DNA of 53,022 nucleotides from a virus, in the IMG/VR virus record IMGVR_UViG_3300026551_000003, positions 1 to 53,022 of that record, one strand, 5' to 3'. Position numbers and translations under genes: made by a program. Shown one piece after another: positions 9,511 to 16,873 of the stretch (positions are counted from its first letter, which is position 1; each line of letters begins with the position of its first letter). The notes beneath the pieces were generated by a model. It worked only from the letters and a program-made list of their open reading frames with translations. It was not told the origin of the DNA and did not search any database.

Positions 9511-9810
9511 GTGGACGTAAATTCGCTTCTGTCGCTTGTCACTGGAGGAGCTGGTGCCGTAACTGTGCTGGTGATCTTCTTGACGTTGATTCTTTCGGAC
9601 AAGCTACACACAGATGGCGAGTTCCAACGCCTGGTAGAGGCAGATGTGAGAAAGGATGAGACTATTGAGGAGCTTACGAAAGCACTGGAGGCAGCCTCCG
9701 AGCGGGGAGATGCGGCTGTTCGTGCGTCAGAACTGATAGCAAGCGCATTCACCTCTGGACGAAGGAGAAGTCGTGCCCCTGTGGAATCGCCTACGTCTTC
9801 GGCGGGCTGA
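9511..9810 (+). CDS. Small membrane protein with coiled coil (holin-like candidate)
   Basis: This 99-residue protein is read from GTG 9511, preceded by AGGAAAGAT. Longer versions from 9457 would overlap the tail gene. One hydrophobic segment near residues 5-30 (LLSLVTGGAGAVTVLVIFLTLIL) is followed by a charged heptad-like helix to residue 85 and a basic Ser/Arg tail. Membrane anchor plus coiled coil, at the junction between tail and lysis genes, fits an accessory holin or spanin-like function, but this is inference. The end overlaps the next gene by 38 bases. Confidence 0.6.
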   Translation: MDVNSLLSLVTGGAGAVTVLVIFLTLILSDKLHTDGEFQRLVEADVRKDETIEELTKALEAASERGDAAVRASELIASAFTSGRRRSRAPVESPTSSAG

Positions 9811-9991
9811 AGGAGATAGGAAGGTCGAAGAGGCAAACGGTTCGTTGGCCGAGGCGAAGCGTGTTAGGAAGGAGCAGGAGCGTAAGTTGGAACAGGAGAA
9901 GGAGTCTGTAGTTAAGCGCTTGGATAGGCTTGCTGGGAATGACCGTATAGCGGAAACGATTATACTGCGCCTTCGGGAGGGTAGAAGATGA
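9773..9991 (+). CDS. Small charged coiled-coil protein
   Basis: This 72-residue protein begins at GTG 9773 behind AGGAGAAGTC. It is almost wholly predicted helix: Lys/Glu/Arg-rich heptads from residue 12 to 55 and a basic end. Small coiled-coil proteins of this kind often occur beside holins in actinophages. The stop at 9989-9991 overlaps the ATG at 9988 by four bases, indicating translational coupling to the next membrane protein. Function unknown. Confidence 0.6.
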   Translation: MPLWNRLRLRRAEGDRKVEEANGSLAEAKRVRKEQERKLEQEKESVVKRLDRLAGNDRIAETIILRLREGRR

Positions 9992-10320
9992 GACTAGGTC
10001 TTGAGATTGGTAGCATTGCTTCGATTGTTACCATTGCGTGTTGGATCGGAGTGTATTCCTATCTGGAACGGTGGTGGACAGGTCACGTTGGCCAGTCTCT
10101 AGTTGAGTTTGCCTTGTATGCAATGGTCACTCCGGCGTTGTTTATCCTGTCGTTGTTTTGGCATTTGAGCAGGAGTACTAACCATGTGCTAGGTTGGGTT
10201 GAGGTTGTGCTTCTATGCGTCCTCATACCCTTCGGTATGGTACGTCGAATCCGCACTTGGTGGATTGGTGCAAAGTCGGGCGACAAGGGACGTCTGCCCG
10301 CAGGAAAGAAAGACGAGTAA
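9988..10320 (+). CDS. Multi-spanning membrane protein (putative holin or holin-associated)
   Basis: The 110-residue protein has three hydrophobic segments, roughly residues 7-25, 40-60 and 68-85, and a basic cytoplasmic tail ending GDKGRLPAGKKDE. Size, topology and position directly upstream of the GH25 endolysin match phage holins, which permeabilise the membrane. A second candidate holin lies downstream of the endolysin, so the two may act as holin and antiholin. It is translationally coupled to the preceding gene (ATGA overlap). Confidence 0.6.
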   Translation: MRLGLEIGSIASIVTIACWIGVYSYLERWWTGHVGQSLVEFALYAMVTPALFILSLFWHLSRSTNHVLGWVEVVLLCVLIPFGMVRRIRTWWIGAKSGDKGRLPAGKKDE

Positions 10321-10332
10321 CAAGGAGGCGGA

Positions 10333-11202
10333 ATGACAGTACTAGTACCAGACGTAAGTGAGTTCCAGTCGCCTGCGTCAGGCAACGCACCAAACTGGTC
10401 GTTGATTAAGGATCAGAACGGAGGAGCTGCGATCATTCGCGTCGGGTATGGTAACGACCATCTCGACAGGATGCTCGTGTCGAACCGATCAACGATCAAG
10501 TCGCTCAACTACACGTTCTGCGGTCTCTACCAATACCTGCGAGCGGATCAAGATCCAGTTACGCAAGCAGGCATGTTCATCAACTGGATCGGACCAGATC
10601 TCAACAAGGGCGAGATTCCTATACTCGACCTGGAGGAGGGATCAGGAAATCAGTCACTACGAGCTGAGATCTGGTTCGGTATTATCGATGCCTTCTACGG
10701 GCTCGATCAGCTTCCACTCAACCAACGGTCGTGGCTGTACAGCTACGCAGTGTTCGTTAGCGATCACAACCTCGGTGGCATCTTCGCATCTCCAAGGCGA
10801 ACGTGGATCGCTGCATACCAGTCCACGGAGCCGACGATCGGACATACGCTCTGGCAGAGCACCGACGGACAGTTCGGCGTTAACGTCGTCAGCTGGAGTG
10901 GATGTGGAAGAGTCGACACGTCGATCTACCACGGCGACCTTCCAACCCTAGGAGCGATGGGCTGGCAACCTACTAGCCCTACTCCTACTCTGCCAACTAC
11001 ATCTAAGAAAGAGGTAGACATGCTTCACATCAAAGTCACCGCACCCGCCGGCCACGTCTGGACGGGAACGCGTACGTTCCTCTGGTCACCAGGGTCGGCA
11101 CCCTCGCACATCATCGACGGTGCTACGGAAGGTGCAGTCGAAGCAGTCATGGCCGCTGTCGTCGTGTCGTGGGGTCAGTACCTGGCCTGGGGCGGATCCT
11201 GA
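10333..11202 (+). CDS. Endolysin, GH25 muramidase
   Basis: This 289-residue lysozyme-type enzyme would cleave the MurNAc-GlcNAc bond of peptidoglycan at the end of infection. The start ATG 10333 has an AAGGAGG site. The N-terminus has the GH25 signature PDVSEFQ (residues 6-12), catalytic acidic residues in DLEEG near residue 98, and the later barrel motifs WIAAYQST and LWQSTDGQFG. After a Pro/Thr linker (about residues 215-226) comes a C-terminal domain of about 60 residues with no recognised motif, presumably a cell-wall binding module. Lack of a signal peptide implies holin-dependent export. Confidence 0.9.
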   Translation: MTVLVPDVSEFQSPASGNAPNWSLIKDQNGGAAIIRVGYGNDHLDRMLVSNRSTIKSLNYTFCGLYQYLRADQDPVTQAGMFINWIGPDLNKGEIPILDLEEGSGNQSLRAEIWFGIIDAFYGLDQLPLNQRSWLYSYAVFVSDHNLGGIFASPRRTWIAAYQSTEPTIGHTLWQSTDGQFGVNVVSWSGCGRVDTSIYHGDLPTLGAMGWQPTSPTPTLPTTSKKEVDMLHIKVTAPAGHVWTGTRTFLWSPGSAPSHIIDGATEGAVEAVMAAVVVSWGQYLAWGGS

Positions 11203-11204
11203 GC

Positions 11205-11546
11205 ATGGCAGCACGTGTCGAGACGAAGGTCACAGTTGCATCTGCTGCAACCTTCGTCTCAGGCCTGGCGCTGTGGGCGCTCGGTAAGTACGTCTTCAAG
11301 GGCGGTACGGTTCCTGACGTGCTTCAGTCGTGGATCTACGCAGCCGCACCAGCAGCTATCACGTTCCTGGCTGCCTACCGTGCACCGCACACGCACAGAC
11401 CAGATCTGCGACCACCCGAGGTACCGACGCTACCTCCGGGCTACGCTCCTCCTTCTGCAGCGCTTGCGCCGCCTAAGGAAGAGACGCTGATACCAACGGT
11501 GCCGAAGATACCAACCTCATCTCCGATAGTGCCTCCGGGCACCTAA
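11205..11546 (+). CDS. Putative holin (C-terminal Pro-rich tail)
   Basis: The 113-residue protein is read from ATG 11205, three bases after the endolysin stop. There are two hydrophobic segments, about residues 9-26 and 38-57, separated by a short polar loop (KYVFKGGTVPD). The C-terminus is an unusually Pro-rich tail (PPEVPTLPPGYAPPSAALAPP). Two-helix proteins directly after the lysin are common holins in actinobacteriophages. It is the last gene of the rightward late region and abuts a strong hairpin. Confidence 0.65.
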   Translation: MAARVETKVTVASAATFVSGLALWALGKYVFKGGTVPDVLQSWIYAAAPAAITFLAAYRAPHTHRPDLRPPEVPTLPPGYAPPSAALAPPKEETLIPTVPKIPTSSPIVPPGT

Positions 11547-11609
11547 GACTCCTAGCCGGGCCTCCGGTCGTTCCGCCACGATTGTCCCTCGAGGCCCGGC
11601 TAGGACTCT
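11546..11609. terminator. Bidirectional terminator-like hairpin between converging operons
   Basis: The arms 11550-11564 and 11591-11605 (TCCTAGCCGGGCCTC / GAGGCCCGGCTAGGA) form a perfect 15-base inverted repeat, extended after one mismatch by AGA/TCT. The loop is about 26 bases. It lies exactly where the late plus-strand genes and the early minus-strand genes meet, so termination in both directions is the natural reading. There is no T-tract. Confidence 0.75.
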
Positions 11610-12109
11610 GCTTGCTCACTAGCCTCTTTGAAGATTGCTATGAGCGGCCGACGTATGCCGGGATAATGCTCTTCGCCTTTGATTGCTATCCAGGCAACCA
11701 GGTGCCTGGATGCGTCGTTGGCATGCCTCCAGGTAGTAATTGGCGTTGCGAGGATACCTAGGAGTGACAGTTTAATGTTGGTAGTCCACTCCTTCCGGTC
11801 CGATCCCGGGAGCTCCACAGGGCAGTTGGTTATGGCGCAGTACAGCTTGACTACGCCGATATATTCACGAGCCATGATCTTGGCGAACTCGTTGTCACGA
11901 TTGTCAAAACGCTCGCATATGATACGGTCGGGTTTCTGAATGTGAAGGAAGCACCAGAGCTTGAGGTGGTGGTTGCTGTTGTTTCCTATCTGACCACATT
12001 CGAAGTGGTTCTTCAGCGCTCCTTTCCAGTAGTAGATTCCTTCGCGAACTTCGAGTTCGAAGGTAGCCCAACCAGTCGTTCCACCTGGGTCAAGAGCAAG
12101 TAGTTTCAC
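11600..12109 (-). CDS. RuvC-like Holliday junction resolvase
   Basis: This 169-residue nuclease of the RNase H-like fold resolves branched DNA before packaging. Conserved acidic positions are visible: LLALDPGGTTGW (first Asp near residue 6), IICERF (Glu near residue 66) and HANDASRHLVAW (Asp near the C-terminal helix). I chose GTG 12109 because GGAAGGGA lies just upstream; a TTG at 12124 is possible. It overlaps the upstream HNH gene by four bases (GTGA). It is the last gene of the minus-strand operon, and its stop codon lies within the terminator stem. Confidence 0.85.
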   Translation of the reverse strand: MKLLALDPGGTTGWATFELEVREGIYYWKGALKNHFECGQIGNNSNHHLKLWCFLHIQKPDRIICERFDNRDNEFAKIMAREYIGVVKLYCAITNCPVELPGSDRKEWTTNIKLSLLGILATPITTWRHANDASRHLVAWIAIKGEEHYPGIRRPLIAIFKEASEQAES

Positions 12110-12414
12110 CGATTTCCCTTCCAATTATTGCAGGGCGCACATGCTGTTTGCACATTGTACCAGCAGTGCTTGCCTCCGTTACGTACAGGTACAACGTGAT
12201 CTAGTACTATGCTAGTGAGTGCTACGTGCACCTGGCACTGCGGGCCATGAATTTGACACATACCTTCGTCGCGGCCCCAGATACATTGCCGAATTACTAT
12301 GAGCTCTCTGCACACATCGTGCTCGTGGCACAGCGCATAACCGCTGTGCATGTAGTTGCTCTTGGCTTGGTAGTCACGCCCTGTAGGTTCTAGCGCAAGG
12401 CTTATATCTATCAT
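12106..12414 (-). CDS. HNH endonuclease
   Basis: The 102-residue protein has the beta-beta-alpha-metal core: LDHVVPVRNGG (first His near residue 73), NVQTACAPCNNWKG with the Asn and Cys pair, and upstream Cys residues (CHEH, CQIHGPQC) that could bind zinc. Phage HNH proteins may be homing or packaging nucleases. This one is not next to the terminase, so its role is open. It is translationally coupled to the RuvC-like gene, suggesting joint action in DNA processing. Confidence 0.8.
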   Translation of the reverse strand: MIDISLALEPTGRDYQAKSNYMHSGYALCHEHDVCRELIVIRQCIWGRDEGMCQIHGPQCQVHVALTSIVLDHVVPVRNGGKHCWYNVQTACAPCNNWKGNR

Positions 12415-12427
12415 GGTCTACCTCAAA

Positions 12428-12517
12428 CATTCTAATAGAGTCTAAGCTAGGAAAAAAATCCTGGGGTACTACGATACTACGTGAGTAGGGTTCCATAGGT
12501 TAGACGCTATTAGAATG
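12428..12517. other. Intergenic inverted repeat around an A7/T7 mini-hairpin
   Basis: The 146-base gap between the HNH gene and the next minus-strand gene holds an interrupted inverted repeat: CATTCTAATAG..GTCTAA (12428-12445) and TTAGAC..CTATTAGAATG (12500-12517). Inside it is AGGAAAAAAATCCT (12449-12462), which on the transcribed strand gives a short stem with a T7 run. It could be a terminator, operator or origin element. The flanking bases are AT-rich. Confidence 0.5.
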
Positions 12518-12560
12518 CGATCTAAGCGCTGTCTCTTAAAACTCACTGATTTGAAAATTG

Positions 12561-12770
12561 TTAATCGCGAGGCCAGTCTGAAGGCCACTCCTCCCAACCT
12601 ATAGCGACGCTTGCTTCGCGCGCGACCATTGCTCCGTACATGGGAAAGGTTTTGAGCTTCTGCCCTGTTGTGTTGATCCAGTCGATCGCTGCTTGAGTCC
12701 TTGCAGCGTGATCTGCAGGCGTTAGTACTTCTACGTCCCTCTGTGACTCTGGCCACCTAGGCTTCTTCAT
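12561..12770 (-). CDS. Hypothetical protein, 69 residues
   Basis: ATG 12770 follows AAAGGA and overlaps the preceding coding region by 14 bases, consistent with coupling. The protein has a helical segment around DHAARTQAAIDWINTTG and a Trp-rich C-terminus (GWEEWPSDWPRD). I do not recognise a family. It ends the gene block before an intergenic inverted repeat. Confidence 0.6.
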   Translation of the reverse strand: MKKPRWPESQRDVEVLTPADHAARTQAAIDWINTTGQKLKTFPMYGAMVAREASVAIGWEEWPSDWPRD

Positions 12771-13080
12771 TTGCTAGTTCCTTTCTGATCTCGTCGGCCT
12801 CTGCTTGGAGGTCTTCTATTCTGGCTTCAATCACTGCGAGCCGTGCCTGTGGAGATTTAGCGTCTCCCCGGGTCCGGAGGACTAGGTTGGAAGGTTCCAA
12901 GTTCGAACGGTCGTTGTCTAGGAACTTGACGAACTCGTTCTTCTCCAACCTCCTACCTAGCTTCTCCTCCATAAGCAGGACGTGAGTGGCCACGAAGCCG
13001 CGATCTTCGGTCTTGGTGTGATGGTATCCGTTCTGGTTGACGAACGTAGTTCCTACTTCAGCTGCTTGTCCCCTAGGCAT
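12757..13080 (-). CDS. HNH-like protein lacking catalytic histidines, with C-terminal coiled coil
   Basis: This 107-residue protein starts at ATG 13080 after GAGGTGA. Residues about 14-70 follow the HNH_3 homing endonuclease pattern (THVLLMEEKLGRRL then FVKFLDNDRSNLEPSNLVL), where active enzymes have N-H-I-D-G-N-K-x-N-N. Here the histidine position is replaced (FVKFLD), so cleavage is doubtful and the fold may serve DNA binding only. Residues 75-107 form a charged helix (ARLAVIEARIEDLQAEADEI), likely a dimerising coiled coil. It lies just downstream of the polymerase region. Confidence 0.65.
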   Translation of the reverse strand: MPRGQAAEVGTTFVNQNGYHHTKTEDRGFVATHVLLMEEKLGRRLEKNEFVKFLDNDRSNLEPSNLVLRTRGDAKSPQARLAVIEARIEDLQAEADEIRKELANEEA

Positions 13081-13088
13081 GCTTCACC

Positions 13089-13391
13089 TCAATCCCTTCT
13101 AGAGTCTGTAGGCCAAATCACTACGTCCGAGTCGCTACGCATTGCCTTCTCGTAGACGCGTCGGACTAGCTCGTCGTCCTGTGGGATGTCGTTCATAGTC
13201 TTCTTCTTGTCGCCTGTACTCCTTGCTATTTCTTCTTCGCTGTACATTCCGGTGCTGCGGAGCCATGTAGCTACTACCTCAGGGGGTGCCTTCGGACATA
13301 CGTGACCTTGATCAGCTTCACGAGCTCCGCAGTCCTCAGTGCAGTTACATAGACCACGTGTGCCTTGGCAGTAGCCGCAGTTGTAGTTCAT
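13089..13391 (-). CDS. Small zinc-binding protein
   Basis: The 100-residue protein begins at ATG 13391, overlapping the polymerase stop by four bases (ATGA). The N-terminus is Cys-rich (CGYCQG, then C-N-C, ED-CG and a later HVC), enough for one or two zinc sites. The rest is acidic and helical (PQDDELVRRVYEKAM). Coupling to the polymerase suggests a replication accessory role, but no family is recognised. Confidence 0.65.
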   Translation of the reverse strand: MNYNCGYCQGTRGLCNCTEDCGAREADQGHVCPKAPPEVVATWLRSTGMYSEEEIARSTGDKKKTMNDIPQDDELVRRVYEKAMRSDSDVVIWPTDSRRD

Positions 13392-15757
13392 AGCTGTCCC
13401 CAATCTGTTCCTACGGTTATGTCGACGTCGATGTTGACGTAGTCTCCGACGACTTGCTGTCCGGACTTGATCATGTAGTAGCGAAGTATGTCTGCTACCT
13501 TGTCTACGTTGTCCTTATGACACTCTGCTAGGAGGCTGTCGTGAACGATGTTACGTATCTGCGCGATGCCCTTGAGTGCAGGCCGGATCCAGGTAAATGC
13601 CTGCAGACAGATGTCCGAAGCTGTCGACTGAGGTTTGAAGGCAAGAGCCTCGTTCAGGATCTCGTGTTTATTCTCCTTCGTAATCAACCAGAAGCGACGA
13701 TGCCTACCGAACACTGTCGTGAGGTCTTCTCCAGCTAGGACAGCCTTCCTTGTCTGTTCCCTGAACTCAACGATGTTCGGGATGACGCTGAAGAACGCAC
13801 GCATGCCTCGTTGTGCTTCGGTTAGTGGCAGGTCGTATTCCTCAGCAATGCTTTTCGCTTCACGTCCATATCCGAGACCGTAAAAGTAGGCCTTGACGCG
13901 AATACGTAGTTCCTTCATCTGATACTTGTCGAGGTGACTCGTATCTCCATATAGTACCGGGGTTAGTTCGTCGAACAGGTCGCGATCGGGATCGTTGAAG
14001 ATGTCGCGTAGGTAGTCTTCCTTTGCCAACCAAGTCAGGATGCGTGCTTCGATTTGCTTGTAGTCAGCGTTGACGAAGACATTGCCAGGATGTACAGGTA
14101 CGAACTGCTTGCGAAGACGTGGCCCTCGCGTGATGTTCTGTAGGTTCGGGTTACGACAAGAAGGACGACCAGTCGTGGTCCCATGCAGAAGAAAGGTTGG
14201 GAACACACGACCCTTGTAGACGCGCTGACGTATACCCTTGACATAGGTGCCATACGACTTCGCATCCAATCTGTGCTCGGCAAGGGCTCCGAGGAAGTCG
14301 TAGTACTCTCCCCAGGGCTCCTTGCATCGTTCGATGAGTGCAGCGATGACTTCCTTGTCAGTGCAAGGTCGCCATTCACCCTGCTGGTTCCTCTTCTTCG
14401 GTACCGTAATGCCGAAGTGATCTTGGAGTACTTTGACTATTTGCAGAGGTGAGTTAGGATTGAATTCGGGCCTGCGAGAGGTGACTTGCATATCGTGTCG
14501 AAGAATTCGAAGTCGCTCGAGGTAGTAAGCAGCTAGCTCGTCGTTGTACTTGAGGTCGACACCGATACCGTTCAGCTCGACGTACATGATCTCGTTCGAT
14601 ACGCGAACTAGGAAGTCATGTAGCGCACGAAGACCAGGCTCCTTCGTCATCATTTGCGTGAATAGTTCATGCAGTGCATAAGTTGCTGCACAGTCATATG
14701 CGTTGTACTGGTACAGTACATCTCGAGGAATAGCTCCGTAGCCCTTGCCTGGAGCTAGGTATCGTTTGATGTCGTCATCGTATCTCGGCACACCGAGTAG
14801 TTCCACGGCGAGGTACTTGAGGCCATGAATTCCTCGTCGCTCGTCGAGGCAGTACGAAGCCAGCATGGTATCGAACCATAGACGTACAGCCCCGATGCGA
14901 TGGTAGAGCCCTTCAAGATCGAACTTGCCGTTCTGAGCAATGATTCGATTATGAGAACGCAGGTACTCTCCGAGTCGTGACATGACAGTAGTGTCATTAG
15001 ACGCGTTCTCGCCGAACACACAAACCTTTCCGGGTGCGTATCCGATTCCCACACAGAGAAGATGATGGCGCGAGGAGTGTTCGAAGGAGACGTCTTTGTC
15101 GATGTCACTTTCAATGTCAACTGTGACGGGGCTGCTTGGCAACTCTTCGATAGCTCGCAGCGCCATACCACGTTCGTCCACGACAAGGACCTGAGGCTCT
15201 GTCCACTCACTTGACGTCCTTAGAAGCTTGCCGAAGTCGTTTACGATCGAGGGGAAGAAGGAGTCGCCTTTCGGTCGGAGACAGGCTGCGGGATGGAACG
15301 TCGGTATGACTTGAAGTCCAAGCTCCGGTACTTCTCGTGGCGGTCCGACGCGGAGCTTCGTGATACCATCTTTAGCTCCCAAGATCGATCGTGCGGCCGA
15401 GTTACCCATAGCCACAGCCGTAGTGACTCCGCGGTCTTGTAGCTCCTGAATGAGACGGGGCCGACAGCAATGTATCGCGTTCGCACTGGGCGTTGCGTTG
15501 TCCGGAGGGCGACATAGGCAAGCATTTGTGAGAAGGGTGGCCTTGCGGTCGATGTGGTAGTGCTGGAGGATCTTGTCGAGGAGCTTACCACTGACCCCCA
15601 CAAAAGGGTGTCCCAGGCGTGCTTCGTTAGCACCAGGCGCCTCGCCCACCACAGCGAGAGTCGCTCGCGGCGGTCCATCTGAGGGAACGAACCGTCCAAT
15701 GTCATACAGATCACAGTCCTCGCAAAGTGCATCCGGATGCTTCCTAGGCTTGTCCAC
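13388..15757 (-). CDS. Fused uracil-DNA glycosylase / 3'-5' exonuclease / family A DNA polymerase
   Basis: This 789-residue replicative polymerase has three parts. Residues 1-180 resemble an iron-sulfur family 4 uracil-DNA glycosylase: Cys12/Cys15, VVGEAPGANEARLGHPF (37-52), further Cys near 80-98, and HPAACLR (155-161). Residues 205-365 are a DnaQ-like exonuclease: DIE at 214-216, NGKFDLEG near Asp280, and YNAYDC near Asp355. Residues about 385-789 are the PolA domain: motif A ADYKQIEARI (Asp565), motif B with Lys622 and YGLGYG, and motif C IVHDS (739-741), where the usual HDE Glu is Ser. Start GTG 15757 follows GGAGGTG and overlaps the dpdA stop. Confidence 0.92.
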   Translation of the reverse strand: MDKPRKHPDALCEDCDLYDIGRFVPSDGPPRATLAVVGEAPGANEARLGHPFVGVSGKLLDKILQHYHIDRKATLLTNACLCRPPDNATPSANAIHCCRPRLIQELQDRGVTTAVAMGNSAARSILGAKDGITKLRVGPPREVPELGLQVIPTFHPAACLRPKGDSFFPSIVNDFGKLLRTSSEWTEPQVLVVDERGMALRAIEELPSSPVTVDIESDIDKDVSFEHSSRHHLLCVGIGYAPGKVCVFGENASNDTTVMSRLGEYLRSHNRIIAQNGKFDLEGLYHRIGAVRLWFDTMLASYCLDERRGIHGLKYLAVELLGVPRYDDDIKRYLAPGKGYGAIPRDVLYQYNAYDCAATYALHELFTQMMTKEPGLRALHDFLVRVSNEIMYVELNGIGVDLKYNDELAAYYLERLRILRHDMQVTSRRPEFNPNSPLQIVKVLQDHFGITVPKKRNQQGEWRPCTDKEVIAALIERCKEPWGEYYDFLGALAEHRLDAKSYGTYVKGIRQRVYKGRVFPTFLLHGTTTGRPSCRNPNLQNITRGPRLRKQFVPVHPGNVFVNADYKQIEARILTWLAKEDYLRDIFNDPDRDLFDELTPVLYGDTSHLDKYQMKELRIRVKAYFYGLGYGREAKSIAEEYDLPLTEAQRGMRAFFSVIPNIVEFREQTRKAVLAGEDLTTVFGRHRRFWLITKENKHEILNEALAFKPQSTASDICLQAFTWIRPALKGIAQIRNIVHDSLLAECHKDNVDKVADILRYYMIKSGQQVVGDYVNIDVDITVGTDWGQL

Positions 15758-16529
15758 TCGCCCACCTCCACAGGGTCTCGGTGTTTTGCTGAACTAGCTC
15801 AGTGTTAAGCGAGCGGGCGTCGAGGCTGAAGTAGTTGTCAGGACGCCTAGGGCCTCTTACGTTTGTATCGATATGTATGTCGTACGCTGCGTAGACGAAT
15901 GGAGCTGACGTATCGACACTGTTGATGTTCGGGTAGCTAGACGCTTGAATGATTTCCTTAGGCCACGCGTAGGACAGGCCAAGGAGGTGGATCGGATGAG
16001 GAGCATGCTCCTCAATGTACAAGGCCGTTTTAAGTCTGATGTGCGTGTCGATCTCTTCTGATAGCCACTTGGGGAGCCCGAGAATAATGGTCTGCTCGAA
16101 CTCTTCTTCCAGCTCGAGATACTTCTTAACGCATCTCCTGAGCTGGCTCTCGTCAGCACCTTGTACGACGCCCATGAACTGTATGGGCTTAGCGGTCTCG
16201 GCAACAGCGTGGTGCATCTCCCAGATGTGCATGAAGTCGCGCGACGTCTGGATGGTTTTATCCAGATCACCCATATGATCCGGCAGAACCAGGATATCTG
16301 CATCTACCTCGTACACCATCTGAATGAGTGTCTCGTGACTAAGAGGCTTACTACCCTCCGCTTCGAAGGCGCCGTTGTCCAGCATGATCGCTACGCCATC
16401 CCTCATTCCCAGGACCTTGTAGAAGTTCCTGTAGACTGGCCCTTTCAGGCCTTCTGGAATGACCATGTGCAGAGGCTGGTCTACGATCTGGTGCAGCAGG
16501 CTCGTAGGTGGAATAAGTGCTACTTTCAT
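15744..16529 (-). CDS. dpdA: DpdA-type DNA 7-deazaguanine transglycosylase (TGT superfamily)
   Basis: The 261-residue enzyme would exchange guanine in DNA for a 7-deazaguanine base (preQ0). It has the TGT barrel landmarks: a catalytic-type Asp51 in MLDNGAFE, DILVLPDHMGD (78-88), the substrate-loop motif FMGVVQG (118-124, compare GIVQG in tRNA enzymes), and NSVDTSAPF with Asp206, where TGT enzymes carry the nucleophile. Zinc ligands of tRNA-modifying TGTs are absent, as in phage DpdA. ATG 16529 has TAGGAGACACG upstream. It shares an operon with folE, queD, queE and queC, which supply its substrate. Assignment rests on motifs and context. Confidence 0.88.
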   Translation of the reverse strand: MKVALIPPTSLLHQIVDQPLHMVIPEGLKGPVYRNFYKVLGMRDGVAIMLDNGAFEAEGSKPLSHETLIQMVYEVDADILVLPDHMGDLDKTIQTSRDFMHIWEMHHAVAETAKPIQFMGVVQGADESQLRRCVKKYLELEEEFEQTIILGLPKWLSEEIDTHIRLKTALYIEEHAPHPIHLLGLSYAWPKEIIQASSYPNINSVDTSAPFVYAAYDIHIDTNVRGPRRPDNYFSLDARSLNTELVQQNTETLWRWASGQA

Positions 16530-16644
16530 CGTGTCTCCTAAACCAGTGTCGTCGGTACTTGGTTAGAGCCTTCTTGCCTCTACGCTTCCAGCGACATACT
16601 GGACAACGGATGTCCTTCTTTCTAGTGCGCAGCGGGGGCTTCAC
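16351..16644 (-). CDS. Possible zinc-finger miniprotein overlapping dpdA
   Basis: An open frame from GTG 16644 fills the 92-base gap before dpdA. Its first 45 residues look real: basic, with CPVCRWKRRGKKALTKYRRH followed by WFRRHDE, a C2H2-like finger. From about residue 46 it runs through dpdA in a second frame and loses protein-like composition, so the true 3' end is uncertain; a frame error may hide an earlier stop. No strong ribosome site is seen. It overlaps the upstream gene by 23 bases. Confidence 0.35.
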   Translation of the reverse strand: MKPPLRTRKKDIRCPVCRWKRRGKKALTKYRRHWFRRHDESSTYSTYEPAAPDRRPASAHGHSRRPERASLQELLQGPGNEGWRSDHAGQRRLRSGG

Positions 16645-16873
16645 CGTCTGCGATCTTCGCTCGCACTGCACAGTCCTTGGCTTCGATCAAGCGTGTGATC
16701 ATGTGCGCGACCTGCAGGTCGTTGCTCTTAATGAGGTGCAGCATATTCGCTGCGACGTCTTCGAACGGCCGTGCAACTACTTGCAGATGCAGAGGAAGAT
16801 GTGAGCAGTCGAGCCACCGGACCGCATCGATGACTGCACGGTGACGACCTTCGAGTAGGGACTTGTCGATCAT
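16622..16873 (-). CDS. Small helical protein, possible Acb2/Tad1-type hairpin
   Basis: The 83-residue protein starts at ATG 16873, overlapping the previous stop (ATGA) with CTGGAGG upstream. The second half reads PLHLQVVARPFEDVAANML, then a short turn, then VAHMITRLIEAKDCAVRAK. That is a helical hairpin ending in the 'T/R-x-L-x-E-A-K-x-x-A-V-R-A' pattern I associate with Acb2/Tad1 hairpin proteins, phage sponges that sequester CBASS or Thoeris nucleotide signals. The resemblance is by eye and tentative. The location in an anti-restriction operon is consistent. Otherwise a hypothetical protein. Confidence 0.6.
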   Translation of the reverse strand: MIDKSLLEGRHRAVIDAVRWLDCSHLPLHLQVVARPFEDVAANMLHLIKSNDLQVAHMITRLIEAKDCAVRAKIADGEAPAAH

